The notes: a model not told the origin generated them from the letters alone. 60,949 nucleotides of DNA from Pseudomonas ceruminis (GCF_021602025.1 NZ_BQHW01000031.1:1-60949), one strand, 5' to 3'. Shown: positions 16,983 through 25,494, counted from the stretch's first letter. Program-made: numbers and translations.

Positions 16983-18101
16983 ATGACAATCATAGTTGAA
17001 ACCCTCGACCTGGGCGGCGCCGGCCCCCGAGTCGTGGTCAAGGACACCATCGATGTCGCCGGTACCGCAACCCGCGCCTCCAGCCATGCGTTGGAACAGG
17101 CGCCCTTGGCCGAACGCCATGCCGATGTGGTCAACCAGTTGCTGGCCAACGGCGCACGGCTGACCGGCAAGGTCAGCCTGCATGAGCTGGCGTTTGGCAC
17201 CACCGGCATCAACCACTACACCGGCACCGCGGCCAACCCGCGCTTTGCGGGGCGCATCCCCGGCGGCTCGTCCAGCGGCTCGGCGGCGGCAGTGGCTGCG
17301 GGCCTGGCCGATTTCAGCCTGGGTACCGACACCGGCGGCTCGGTGCGGATCCCGGCGTGCTGCTGCGGCGTGTTCGGCTTCAAGCCCACCTTTGGCCGCG
17401 TCAGCCGTAAAGGCGTGATGCCGGCGCGCACCAGCCTCGACTGCGTTGGCCCATTCGCCGCGAGCCTGCCGATGCTGGTACGGGCGATGACCATGATCGA
17501 CCCCACCTTCGTCCCCGCCCAGGTACCGGCCAAGGCGCGCATCGGCGTATTGCGGGTGACCGCCGAAGCGGCGATTCACAAAGCGGTGCACGGCGCACTG
17601 ACGGCAAGTGGCCTGTCGCTGGGCAATGTCGAGCTCAAGCACTTTGGCGCGGCTTACGACGCCGGTATGGTGGTCATCAACCGTGAGACCTTCGAGGGCT
17701 GCGGCCACCTGCTGGAAACCGGCAAGGTCGGTGCCGATATTGCCGGGCGCCTGGCTGCGGCGGGCCAGACGAGTGACAGCGCACTGGCGCAGGCCGAAGC
17801 GGTACGCCAGCGCTTTACCGAGGAAGTCGACCAGGCACTTGCCAGCTTCGATGTGCTGGCGTTGCCCACCATGCCCGACTTCCCGCTGCGCCTGGAAGAG
17901 GCTGCCGACACCCGCGCGGTGCTGGGCATGACCTCACTGGTGCGGCCATTCAACCTCTCGGGCCACCCGGCACTGAGCATTCCGCTGGGCAGCGAGGCCG
18001 GGTTGCCGGTTGGCTTGCAACTGGTGGCGGCCAAAGGTGCCGACGAGAAGCTGCTGGCGGTGGCCGAGCGGTTGTTGCTCAACCTGTATTCGACCCACTG
18101 A
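16983..18101 (+). CDS. amidase-signature family hydrolase
   Basis: A 372-residue cytoplasmic amidohydrolase with the Ser-cisSer-Lys triad: Lys20 in VVVKDTIDVAG, cis-Ser96 in GGSSSGS, and nucleophile Ser120 in GTDTGGSVRIPA. It is short beside typical family members (450-500) and begins only about 20 residues before the catalytic Lys, like AtzE-type and small-amide hydrolases. It would release ammonia from an amide. The SnoaL-like gene follows after 8 bases, and a MarR regulator is divergent, so the two enzymes probably degrade one compound together. A triple Cys (ACCCGVFG, 126-128) beside the nucleophile is unusual. Confidence 0.85.
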   Translation: MTIIVETLDLGGAGPRVVVKDTIDVAGTATRASSHALEQAPLAERHADVVNQLLANGARLTGKVSLHELAFGTTGINHYTGTAANPRFAGRIPGGSSSGSAAAVAAGLADFSLGTDTGGSVRIPACCCGVFGFKPTFGRVSRKGVMPARTSLDCVGPFAASLPMLVRAMTMIDPTFVPAQVPAKARIGVLRVTAEAAIHKAVHGALTASGLSLGNVELKHFGAAYDAGMVVINRETFEGCGHLLETGKVGADIAGRLAAAGQTSDSALAQAEAVRQRFTEEVDQALASFDVLALPTMPDFPLRLEEAADTRAVLGMTSLVRPFNLSGHPALSIPLGSEAGLPVGLQLVAAKGADEKLLAVAERLLLNLYSTH

Positions 18102-18109
18102 GGCTGGCC

Positions 18110-18622
18110 ATGAGCGACCTTCGCGCACTGCACAAACGCCTGGATTATTTCGAGAGCCAGCAAGCCATTCGCGTTTGCATCAACCGCTACATGGAACTGT
18201 GCGACCAACTTGATGCCAGTACGCCCCTTGATGAACTGGCTGAGCTGTTCACCCAAGATGCCCTGTGGGAAGGCAAAGGCGCCAAGTACGCTGCCAGTTT
18301 CGGCGGCTACCGTGGGCGCGAGGCGATCCGGGGGATGTTCAGCACTTACATGAAGACCCCGGCACACTTCGCCTTGAACGTGCACTTCCTGACCAGTGAG
18401 GTCATCGAGGTAGCGGGTGACCAGGGGCAGGGACGCTGGGTGATGCTGCAGACCAGCACCTTTGCCGATGGCGCCTCGCACCTCAACGCTGCGCGGCTGA
18501 CGGTTGGCTTCGCGCGGGAAGGACAACGCTGGCGCATGGCGCACTTCCAGACGGAAAACCTGTTCAGCCGGCCGGTAGGCACCTGGCACAGCGAGGCGCC
18601 GCTGCCAGTTCCCGAGCGCTGA
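18110..18622 (+). CDS. SnoaL/NTF2-like fold protein
   Basis: A 170-residue small alpha+beta-barrel protein of the SnoaL_4 type, a cone-shaped fold used by dehydratases, cyclases, isomerases and ring-hydroxylating beta subunits. The early helix LDYFESQQAIRVCINRYMELCDQLD and the segment LAELFTQDALWEGKG are typical, and the C-terminal sheet carries RWRMAHFQTENLF. It is co-transcribed with the amidase. The reaction is unknown; it may process the carboxylate or amide precursor. A hairpin follows the gene. Confidence 0.75.
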   Translation: MSDLRALHKRLDYFESQQAIRVCINRYMELCDQLDASTPLDELAELFTQDALWEGKGAKYAASFGGYRGREAIRGMFSTYMKTPAHFALNVHFLTSEVIEVAGDQGQGRWVMLQTSTFADGASHLNAARLTVGFAREGQRWRMAHFQTENLFSRPVGTWHSEAPLPVPER

Positions 18623-18636
18623 TCGAGGTGTGCCCT

Positions 18637-18660
18637 GCCCGGCCGTGCGCTCGGCCGGGC
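18637..18660 (+). terminator. hairpin after the amidase/SnoaL operon
   Basis: GCCCGGCCG at 18637-18645 pairs with CGGCCGGGC at 18652-18660 around a 6-base loop. It has no T-run and separates this operon from the PhoB-type promoter. Confidence 0.5.
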
Positions 18661-18673
18661 CAAGCCCCGCAGG

Positions 18674-18707
18674 CTGTCACATGTTGGTCACGCGACCGTC
18701 GTAATCT
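18674..18707 (+). promoter_or_regulatory. PHO box with three 11-base repeats and -10
   Basis: CTGTCAC (18674), TGGTCAC (18685) and CCGTCGT (18696) recur at exactly 11-base spacing, the layout of PhoB sites (CTGTCAT-N4 repeats). TAATCT at 18702-18707 is a fitting -10; PhoB would replace the missing -35. It predicts induction of the following gene under phosphate starvation. Confidence 0.75.
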
Positions 18708-18740
18708 GCCGGGCAACTCTATGCCAAAGGTTGCCCGGCA
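18707..18740 (+). repeat. inverted repeat around the ribosome-binding site
   Basis: TGCCGGGCAAC (18707-18717) and GTTGCCCGGCA (18730-18740) are perfect inverted repeats. The loop and right arm include AAAGG (18726-18730), and the arm ends on the A of the start codon, so the RNA hairpin would partly cover the translation start. Confidence 0.6.
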
Positions 18741-20047
18741 TGCTTCGCCTGCTGCTAATGCTGCTTCCCCTGCTACCGCTGACGGCCCTGGCCGAGCCCT
18801 GGCACCTGCGTGTGCAAGGCTCCAACACCATCGGCTCGGCACTGCTGCCAGCATTGGTCCAAGGGCAGTTGCGGGCGCTACAGGCAACGCACATCGAGCA
18901 GTTGCCAGGTGCGCAAGCCAACGAAACCGTGATCATCGCCCGCAGCGCCCAAGGCCAACCGTTGCGTATCAACATTGCGGCCCATGGCTCGAGCACGGGT
19001 TTCACCGCCCTGGCCCATGGCGAGGCCGACCTGGCCGCTGCCTCGCGCCCTATCAGCGACGCCGAGGCTCAACAGCTCAAGGCGCTTGGCGACCTGCGTG
19101 CGGCCAGTGCCGAGCAGGTCATCGGCCTGGATGGCGTGGCGGTGATCGTTCACCCCGACAACCCGCTACCGCAACTGACCACGCAGCAGCTGGCCCAGGT
19201 CTTCGCCGGGCAGGTCCAGCGCTGGGAAGAGCTCGGGGTGCCTGGTGGGGCGATCCACCTGTATGCCCGCGATGACCGCTCTGGAACGTTCGAGACCTTC
19301 AAGGCGCTGGTGCTGGAGCCCCATCAAAGCCAACTGACACCCCAGGCGCAGCGTTTCGAATCCAGCGACGAACTGGCCGAGCGGGTCTGCAACGATCGCC
19401 AGGCCATCGGCTTCAGCAGCCTGGCAGCGGTGCATGGGGCCAAGGTGCTGGCGGTGGCCGAAGGCGACGCCCCCGCCATGCTACCGGACCGCCCGCTGGT
19501 CGCCAGTGAGGATTACCCGCTCTCCCGGCGCCTGTACCTCTATTTGCCCGCCAACGCCAAACCCCAGGCCAAGGCCCTGGCGGAATTCGCCCAGAGCTCG
19601 GCTGGCCAGGCGATCGTCGCCGCGCAGGGCTTCGTCTCACAACAAGTCAACGCCCAGGCAGTGGCGGCGCAGGCCGACATGCCGCCGCGCTATCGCAGCC
19701 TGGCCCAGCAGGCGCAACGCCTGAGCGTCAACTTCCGCTTCCAGGAAGGCAGTGCCAACCTCGACACTAAGGCCCTGCGCGACGTCCGGCGTGTGGCCGA
19801 GTACTTGCGCCAGGCCGGCAAGCTGCGCAGCAAGGCGGTACTGGTCGGCTTTGGCGACCCCAAGGAAACACCCGGCCGCGCCGCCCTGCTCTCGCGCCTG
19901 CGGGCCCAGGCGGTACGCCGTGAGTTGGCACGCGATGGCGTCGAGGTGCTGGAGGTGACCGGCCTGGGCGATGAGTTGCCAGTGGCCGGGAATGACCTGG
20001 AACAAGGTCGCCTGCGCAACCGCCGGGTGGAGGTGTGGGTGTATTGA
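18740..20047 (+). CDS. PstS-like phosphate-binding domain fused to an OmpA domain
   Basis: A 435-residue exported fusion. After a signal peptide (ending ALA, about 17), residues 20-290 resemble the PstS/PBP-like phosphate-binding domain (QGSNTIGSALLPALV, HGSSTGFTAL, ASRPISDAEAQQL, YARDDRSGTFETFKALVL). Residues about 310-435 form an OmpA/MotB peptidoglycan-binding domain (NFRFQEGSANLDTKALRDVRRVAEYL; GRAALLSRLRAQAVRREL; GRLRNRRVEVWVY). It should bind phosphate or a phosphorylated compound while tethered to the cell wall. No pstCAB follows, so it may scavenge, store or sense rather than feed a local transporter. A PHO box precedes it. ATG 18740 is preceded by AAAGG; a TTG at 18731 is less likely. 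Confidence 0.85.
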   Translation: MLRLLLMLLPLLPLTALAEPWHLRVQGSNTIGSALLPALVQGQLRALQATHIEQLPGAQANETVIIARSAQGQPLRINIAAHGSSTGFTALAHGEADLAAASRPISDAEAQQLKALGDLRAASAEQVIGLDGVAVIVHPDNPLPQLTTQQLAQVFAGQVQRWEELGVPGGAIHLYARDDRSGTFETFKALVLEPHQSQLTPQAQRFESSDELAERVCNDRQAIGFSSLAAVHGAKVLAVAEGDAPAMLPDRPLVASEDYPLSRRLYLYLPANAKPQAKALAEFAQSSAGQAIVAAQGFVSQQVNAQAVAAQADMPPRYRSLAQQAQRLSVNFRFQEGSANLDTKALRDVRRVAEYLRQAGKLRSKAVLVGFGDPKETPGRAALLSRLRAQAVRRELARDGVEVLEVTGLGDELPVAGNDLEQGRLRNRRVEVWVY

Positions 20048-20076
20048 TGCGGTACACGCTTCAGGCTGTTGCAGGG

Positions 20077-20087
20077 GCAACTGTTGC
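20077..20087. promoter_or_regulatory. GCAACTGTTGC element, candidate activator site
   Basis: This 11-base element is the exact reverse complement of GCAACAGTTGC at 8408-8418. Extra GTTGC/GCAAC half-sites surround it (20068-20072, 20133-20137). It lies about 95 bases upstream of the -24 element of the SfnB-like operon. Confidence 0.45.
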
Positions 20088-20180
20088 CCTGGCCACAGCC
20101 ACCCAACAGTTAGGCACCCGGCGCAACAGGTAAACTCCGGCTTTGTGCGCCAATCGCCTGATTTCAAAGGCGTTTGATTC

Positions 20181-20196
20181 TGGCATGGCCCCTGCA
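20181..20196 (+). promoter_or_regulatory. sigma54 (-24/-12) promoter for the SfnB/DszA-like/Met importer operon
   Basis: TGGCAT at 20181-20186, five bases, then CTGCA at 20192-20196 fit the RpoN consensus with correct spacing. Transcription would begin near 20208, 24 bases before the first ATG. Confidence 0.6.
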
Positions 20197-20231
20197 GACA
20201 TGGATTCAACCATCCAGTCTCCGAGGTCAAC

Positions 20232-21455
20232 ATGCCGACTGAAACCCTCTCTGCCGCTTACGACATCCGCCAACCCGACGCTCACGTCATCGCCAATGAC
20301 CAGGAAGCCCTCGAGGTCGCGCACCAGGTCGCCGCCCTGCTGCGCGAAGGGGCCGCCGAACGTGACCGCCGCCGTGAAGTCCCCGCCGATGTCGTCGATG
20401 CCTACTCCAACAGTGGCCTGTGGGGCATCACCGTGCCACGCGCCCACGGCGGCGCCGAAGTGTCCTATGCCACCCTGGCGCAAGTGATCGCCATCGTCTC
20501 CGCTGCCGACCCGTCGCTGGGCCAGATCCCGCAGAACCATTACTGCCTGCTCGAAGACATTCGCCTGCAGGGCAGCGACGCGCAGAAGCAGTTTTTCTTC
20601 GACCTGGCCTTGAAGGGCAACCGCTTCGCCAACGCCCTGTCCGAAACCGGCGGCAAGACCGTGCAACACATCAGTACCCGGTTGGTCGCCGAGGGTGAGG
20701 GGTATCGCATCGATGGCCGTAAAGGCTATTGCACAGGGTCGTTGTACGCCCACTGGATCGGCGTACTGGCCCTGGATGAACAGGACCGTGCCCACCTGGC
20801 GTTCGTCCAACGCGGTACTCCGGGCCTGGTGGTCGTGGACGATTGGAGCAGCATGGGCCAGCGCACCACCTCCAGTGGCACCGTGCTGCTGGATGGCTTG
20901 CGGGTGCCAGCGTTCAACCTGTTCCCCAGCTACCGATCCTACGAGCAACCGACCCTGGCCGGACCTTTCGCCCAGCTGACCACCGCGGCGATCGATGCCG
21001 GCATCGGCCGGGCGGCGCTGGACGACACCATCGCCTTCGTGCGCGAGCATGCCCGGCCATGGATCGACGCCAAGGTCGAGCGGGCCAGCGATGACCCGCT
21101 GACCATCATCCAGGTCGGCTCCCTGGACATTCGCCAGGAGGCCGCCGAGGCTTTGCTGGAACGGGCCGGCTGGGTACTGGACGCCGCCCGCTCGGCACCG
21201 GACGAAGACAACGTCGCCGCCGCCTCGCTGGCCGTGGCCAAGGCCAAGGTGCTGACCACCGAGGCGGCCATCGAAGCCAGCAACCGCCTGTTCGAGCTGG
21301 GCGGCACGCGCTCGTCGCTGACTCGGCACAATTTTGACCGCCACTGGCGCAATGCCCGCGTGCATACCCTGCACGACCCTGTGCGCTGGAAGTACCACCT
21401 GGTCGGCAACTGGGCGCTGAACGGCATCAAGCCGGCGCGTCATGACTGGAACTGA
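20232..21455 (+). CDS. SfnB/DszC-family flavin oxidoreductase (acyl-CoA dehydrogenase fold)
   Basis: A 407-residue member of the SfnB sulfur-acquisition branch of the acyl-CoA dehydrogenase superfamily, related to dibenzothiophene monooxygenase DszC. These use reduced flavin and O2 to oxidise a sulfur atom. Seen: the N-terminal helical domain (WGITVPRAHGGAEVSYATLAQV), the middle beta domain (FANALSETGGKTVQ, GRKGYCTGSLYAHWIGVLA, VVVDDWSSMGQRTTSSGTV) and the C-terminal four-helix domain with HNFDRHWRNARVHTLHDP, where the catalytic Glu of true dehydrogenases is absent. It opens an operon with a DszA-like monooxygenase and a Met-type importer. It probably performs the first S-oxidation. Confidence 0.87.
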   Translation: MPTETLSAAYDIRQPDAHVIANDQEALEVAHQVAALLREGAAERDRRREVPADVVDAYSNSGLWGITVPRAHGGAEVSYATLAQVIAIVSAADPSLGQIPQNHYCLLEDIRLQGSDAQKQFFFDLALKGNRFANALSETGGKTVQHISTRLVAEGEGYRIDGRKGYCTGSLYAHWIGVLALDEQDRAHLAFVQRGTPGLVVVDDWSSMGQRTTSSGTVLLDGLRVPAFNLFPSYRSYEQPTLAGPFAQLTTAAIDAGIGRAALDDTIAFVREHARPWIDAKVERASDDPLTIIQVGSLDIRQEAAEALLERAGWVLDAARSAPDEDNVAAASLAVAKAKVLTTEAAIEASNRLFELGGTRSSLTRHNFDRHWRNARVHTLHDPVRWKYHLVGNWALNGIKPARHDWN

Positions 21456-21465
21456 GGCCCCCGCC

Positions 21466-22839
21466 ATGACCAAGCAGATTCGCCTGAACGCCTTTGCCAT
21501 GAATACCGTCGGCCACCTGGCGCCCGGCCTGTGGCGCCACCCGCGCGACCAGGCTACGCGCTACACCGATATCCACTACTGGACCGACCTGGCGCGCACG
21601 CTGGAGCGCGGCTGCATCGACGGGCTGTTCATCGCCGATGTGCTGGGTGTATACGACGTGTATGGCGCCAGCCCCGACGCGGCCTTGAGCAACGCAGCCC
21701 AGGTGCCGGTCAACGACCCGCTGCAATTGGTGCCGGCCATGGCGGCCGCCACCCGGCACCTGGGTTTCGGGGTAACCGCCTCGGTGTCATTCGAGCACCC
21801 GTTTCCGTTTGCCCGGCGCATGAGCACGCTCGATCACCTGACCCAAGGCCGCGCGGGCTGGAACATCGTTACCTCCTACCTGGCCAGCGGCGCACGCAAC
21901 CTGGGCCAGCATGACCAATTGACCCACGACCAGCGCTATGCCCTGGCCGAGGAATACCTGCAGGTCTGCTACAAGCTCTGGGAAACCAGCTGGGAAGACG
22001 ACGCGGTGCGCGCCGACCGGGCAAGCGGCGTCTATGCCGACCCGCGCAAGGTGCATGGCATCGAACACGAAGGCACCTACTTCAAGGTTCCCGGGTTCCA
22101 CCTCAGCGAGCCGTCACCGCAGCGCACGCCGGTGATTTACCAGGCCGGCGCCTCGAGCCGTGGCCGCGCCTTCGCTGCTGCCAACGCCGAATGCGTTTTC
22201 GTCGCAGCGCCGAGCAAAGCCGTGCTGAAAAAACAGGTGGCCGACCTGCGCGCCGCGGTGGTGGCGGCAGGCCGCGCCGCCGACAGCGTCCTGGTGTTCG
22301 AACAACTGACAGTGATCGTCGCCGACACCGACGCCGCGGCTCTGGCCTTGCTGCGCGAGTATCGCGAGTACGCCAGCGCCACGGGCGCATTGGCCCTGAT
22401 GTCGGGCTGGACCGGCATCGATTTCGCCACCTTGGCGCCGGACCAGGTCCTTCGCGAGGTGCCCAGCGAGGCGATCCAGTCGGCCGTCGAGGCCTTCACC
22501 AAAGCCGACCCCACGCGCACCTGGACCGCCGCCGAAATCGCTGACTACTGCGCCATCGGTGGTGACGGGCCGGTGTTGGTCGGTTCGGCCAGGACCGTGG
22601 CAGACCAGTTGCAGCAATGGGTCGAGGAAACCGACGTCGATGGCTTCAACCTGGCCAGCGTGGTCGCGCCTGAAACCTTCACCGCGGTTGTCGACCTGCT
22701 GGTGCCGGAGCTGCAGGCCCGTGGTCTGTTCAAGCGTAACTATGCCGAGGGCACCCTGCGCAACAAACTGTTCGGCCAGGGCGACCGCCTGGGCGCGCCA
22801 CACCCGGTGGCAGCGTTGCGCCAGGAGGCACGGCGATGA
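21466..22839 (+). CDS. DszA/NtaA/SnaA-family FMN-dependent monooxygenase
   Basis: A 457-residue luciferase-fold monooxygenase of the nitrilotriacetate/DszA group. Conserved blocks: ARTLERGCIDGLFIADVL, RRMSTLDHLTQGRAGWNIVTS, HDQRYALAEEYLQVCYKLW, DPRKVHGIEHEGTYF, PVIYQAGASSRGRAFAA and VDGFNLASVVAPETFTAVVDLLVPELQARGLF. DszA opens the sulfone ring to a sulfinate using FMNH2. The ATG at 21466 lies 10 bases after the SfnB-like stop; a longer start at 21442 would overlap that gene. The stop overlaps the metI start (ATGA), showing translational coupling to import. Confidence 0.88.
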   Translation: MTKQIRLNAFAMNTVGHLAPGLWRHPRDQATRYTDIHYWTDLARTLERGCIDGLFIADVLGVYDVYGASPDAALSNAAQVPVNDPLQLVPAMAAATRHLGFGVTASVSFEHPFPFARRMSTLDHLTQGRAGWNIVTSYLASGARNLGQHDQLTHDQRYALAEEYLQVCYKLWETSWEDDAVRADRASGVYADPRKVHGIEHEGTYFKVPGFHLSEPSPQRTPVIYQAGASSRGRAFAAANAECVFVAAPSKAVLKKQVADLRAAVVAAGRAADSVLVFEQLTVIVADTDAAALALLREYREYASATGALALMSGWTGIDFATLAPDQVLREVPSEAIQSAVEAFTKADPTRTWTAAEIADYCAIGGDGPVLVGSARTVADQLQQWVEETDVDGFNLASVVAPETFTAVVDLLVPELQARGLFKRNYAEGTLRNKLFGQGDRLGAPHPVAALRQEARR

Positions 22840-23501
22840 ACGGGCTGCTGGCGAACCTGGACTGGCCGGAGATTCTCCAGGCGTGCATCGACACGTTGAG
22901 CATGCTCGGTGCCGCACTGGGCTTCACGGTGCTGTTCGGCCTGCCCCTGGGGGTGCTGCTGTACCTCACCGGGCAACGCCAACTGCTGGCCAATGCCCCG
23001 CTGTACCGCCTGCTCTCGGTGCTGGTGAACGTGCTGCGCTCGCTGCCGTTCATCATCCTGCTGATCGTGCTGATCCCGCTCACGACGGTCATTGCCGGCA
23101 CCTCGCTGGGCGTGCGAGGCACCATTCCACCGCTGGTGGTGGGCTGCACACCGTTCTTCGCACGCCTGGTGGAAACCGCCCTGCGGGAGGTCGACCGTGG
23201 CCTGGTCGAGGCCAGCCAGGCGATGGGCGGCAGTATCCGCCAGATCATCTGGTACACCCTGCTGCCCGAAGCCCGCACCGGGCTGCTCGCAGCGATCACC
23301 GTCACCGCCATCGTGCTGGTGGATTACACCGCCATGGCAGGCGTGATCGGCGGTGGCGGCCTGGGCGACCTGGCGATTCGCTTTGGCTATCAACGCTTCC
23401 AGACCGACGTGATGGTCGTCACCGTGCTGCTGCTGATCGTGCTGGTACAGGCGCTGCAGATGGGTGGCGACCGCCTGGTACGGCACTTCACCCGACGCTG
23501 A
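22836..23501 (+). CDS. metI: MetI-family ABC permease
   Basis: A 221-residue inner-membrane permease of the methionine-uptake family: five hydrophobic segments, NVLRSLPFIILLIVLIPLT near 66-84, and the EAA loop LVEASQAMGGSIRQIIWYTLLPEA near 125-150. True MetI carries D/L-methionine; beside sulfur-oxygenase genes the cargo may be another organosulfur compound such as methionine derivatives or sulfoxides. It overlaps the monooxygenase stop by 4 bases. Gene order metI-metQ-metN differs from metN-metI-metQ of E. coli. Confidence 0.88.
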   Translation: MNGLLANLDWPEILQACIDTLSMLGAALGFTVLFGLPLGVLLYLTGQRQLLANAPLYRLLSVLVNVLRSLPFIILLIVLIPLTTVIAGTSLGVRGTIPPLVVGCTPFFARLVETALREVDRGLVEASQAMGGSIRQIIWYTLLPEARTGLLAAITVTAIVLVDYTAMAGVIGGGGLGDLAIRFGYQRFQTDVMVVTVLLLIVLVQALQMGGDRLVRHFTRR

Positions 23502-23536
23502 CTCCACCCTACGACTGCTTCATCAGGAACAAACCC

Positions 23537-24316
23537 ATGAAAAAGACCCTTGCAGCCCTTGCGACCCTGTTTGCCGCCAACAGCTTCACCGCTCAGGCGG
23601 CCGAACACCTGGTGGTCGGCGCCACCCCGGTACCGCACGCCGAGATCCTCGCGTTCGTAAAACCCACCCTGGCCAAGGAAGGTGTCGACCTCGACATCAA
23701 GGTGTTCAACGACTTCATCCAGCCCAACCTGCAATTGGCGCAGAAGAACCTGGACGCCAACTACTACCAGTACCGCCCGTTCCTCGATGACTTCAACAAG
23801 ACGCGCCACACCGACCTGGTACCGGTGGTCGGCGTGCACATCGAGCCCTTCGGTGCCTACTCGGCCAAGTACAAGACCCTCGCCGAGCTGCCCGACGGCG
23901 CCAGCGTGGCCATTCCCAACGACCCGGTCAACACCGGCCGAGCCCTGGTGCTGTTGGCCGAAAACGGGCTGATCACGCTCAAGGAACCGGGCAACCCGCA
24001 GTCGACCCAGCGCGACATTACTGCCAATCCTCACCACCTGAAAATTCGCGAGCTCGAAGGCGCCATGCTGGCGCGTTCGGTGAAACAGGTAGACCTGGCC
24101 TTCGTCTTCGCCAACTACGCCCTTGAGGCTGGCATCGACACCAGCAGTGCGCTGATCGTGGAAAAAGGCAAGGACCTTTACGTCGAGTACCTGGTGGCGC
24201 GCCCGGACAACCTGCAGGACCCAGGCATCCAGAAACTGGCCAAGGCACTGAACTCGCCAGAGGTCCGCAACTTCATCCTGACCCGATACAAAGGGCAGAT
24301 TGCCCCTGGCTTCTGA
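23537..24316 (+). CDS. metQ: MetQ/NlpA-family periplasmic binding protein
   Basis: A 259-residue exported solute receptor. The signal peptide (MKKTLAALATLFAANSFTAQA) has no lipobox Cys, so it is soluble in the periplasm, unlike lipoprotein MetQ of E. coli. Family blocks: VVGATPVPHAEIL, NLDANYYQYRPFLDDF, IPNDPVNTGRALVLLAENGLI, and VDLAFVFANYALEAG. It would deliver its ligand to the MetI-MetN transporter encoded on either side. Confidence 0.9.
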   Translation: MKKTLAALATLFAANSFTAQAAEHLVVGATPVPHAEILAFVKPTLAKEGVDLDIKVFNDFIQPNLQLAQKNLDANYYQYRPFLDDFNKTRHTDLVPVVGVHIEPFGAYSAKYKTLAELPDGASVAIPNDPVNTGRALVLLAENGLITLKEPGNPQSTQRDITANPHHLKIRELEGAMLARSVKQVDLAFVFANYALEAGIDTSSALIVEKGKDLYVEYLVARPDNLQDPGIQKLAKALNSPEVRNFILTRYKGQIAPGF

Positions 24317-24334
24317 CCAGCGAGAACCCTACCC

Positions 24335-25357
24335 ATGACCCGTTTCCCGCACGAAGTCCAGGCCGCCGCCGCGCAATTGCACTTGCGCGGCATCCACAAG
24401 CGTTACGGCGATATAACGGCGCTGGAGGGGATCGACCTGCACATCCGTCAAGGCGAGGTTTTCGGCATCATCGGCCGCAGTGGTGCAGGCAAGTCTTCGC
24501 TGCTGCGGCTGATCAACCGGCTGGAAACCCCAAGTGCCGGCCAAGTGCTGATCGATGGCCAGGACATCGCCGCGCTCGGCACCGCCGGGCTTCGCCAGCT
24601 CAGGCGCAAGGTCGCAATGATTTTCCAGCATTTCAACCTGCTGGCCAGCCGCACCGTTGCGGAAAATATCGAACTGCCGATGCTGATGGCTGGCGTGCCC
24701 GCACCCGCGCGCGCACGCCAGACGAAGGAGCTGCTGCAATTGGTCGGGCTGGCAGACCGCGCCAATGCCTACCCGGCGCAGCTGTCCGGCGGCCAGAAAC
24801 AACGGGTTGGGATCGCCCGCGCGCTGGTGCTGCAGCCGCAGATCCTGCTGTGCGACGAGGCTACCTCGGCGCTCGACCCGGAAAGTACCCGCGCCATCCT
24901 TGCCCTGCTGCGCGATATCAATCAGCGGCTGGGGCTGACCATCGTGCTCATCACCCACGAAATGGAAGTGATCCGTGATCTGTGTGACCGTGTCGCTGTG
25001 CTGGAGCGCGGCAGCGTCGTCGAACAGGGCGAAGTGTGGCAAGTATTCGGCGCCCCGCAGCACGCTGTCAGCCAGTTGCTCCTGGCCAGCCATGAACGGC
25101 CCCTGCAAACCAGAGCGCCCGCCGCTGCCCAAGCGTACCTGGAACTGCATTTCACCGGGGTGAAAGGCCTGGAACCCGAGCTTGGAAAGCTCGCCGGCGC
25201 ACTGGGCTCGCAGGTGCAGTTGGTGCAGGGTTCGATCGAGCGCATACAAGGAAGAGCACTGGGCCGCCTGCGCCTGGCGGTGGCCAGCGAAGCGCCCTCT
25301 GCCGAGCTGCTGCAACGGGCCCGGGCGCTGGCGGACTGGGCGCAATGGGTGCAGTGA
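24335..25357 (+). CDS. metN: MetN-family ABC ATPase with NIL domain
   Basis: A 340-residue ATPase closing the operon. Walker [12 protein letters not shown] (about 48-58), signature [15 protein letters not shown], Walker [14 protein letters not shown] and the His switch ITHEMEVI are intact. The last 80 residues ([22 protein letters not shown] onward) correspond to the NIL domain, which in MetN binds methionine and blocks uptake when internal methionine is high. A similar feedback is therefore possible here. Confidence 0.9.
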   Translation: MTRFPHEVQAAAAQLHLRGIHKRYGDITALEGIDLHIRQGEVFGIIGRSGAGKSSLLRLINRLETPSAGQVLIDGQDIAALGTAGLRQLRRKVAMIFQHFNLLASRTVAENIELPMLMAGVPAPARARQTKELLQLVGLADRANAYPAQLSGGQKQRVGIARALVLQPQILLCDEATSALDPESTRAILALLRDINQRLGLTIVLITHEMEVIRDLCDRVAVLERGSVVEQGEVWQVFGAPQHAVSQLLLASHERPLQTRAPAAAQAYLELHFTGVKGLEPELGKLAGALGSQVQLVQGSIERIQGRALGRLRLAVASEAPSAELLQRARALADWAQWVQ

Positions 25358-25414
25358 GGCCAGCCTGCAACAGGCAAACATTTGTAACAGCACGCCATTC
25401 GGCACCACCGGGAA

Positions 25415-25494
25415 ATGGGTCTAGGCTCAAGCCCATGTGATACCGGGCCCCTCTGACGGCTTGCGCCGCCATGTCGGATCACTGTTGCCATGCA
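25415..25494 (+). promoter_or_regulatory. structured 5' leader of the TerC gene (candidate cis-regulatory RNA)
   Basis: Three hairpins occur in 80 bases: ATGGG/CCCAT (25415-25436), GTGAT-A-CC paired with GGATCAC (25437-25444 and 25476-25482, enclosing a GC-rich inner stem), and GTTGC-CAT-GCAAC just before the ribosome site AAGGAGGGG. Leaders of TerC/Alx genes are often Mn2+-sensing (yybP-ykoY) or terC-motif RNAs. I do not see the yybP-ykoY core, so a terC-type element is the better guess. Confidence 0.35.

Noticed and set aside
22559-23536. long upstream extension of the metQ frame
   Set aside because: It overlaps dszA-like and metI genes in another frame; the signal peptide at 23537 marks the true start.
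25441-25494. yybP-ykoY Mn2+ riboswitch before terC
   Set aside because: The conserved core sequence of that class is not visible, so only a generic structured leader is claimed.
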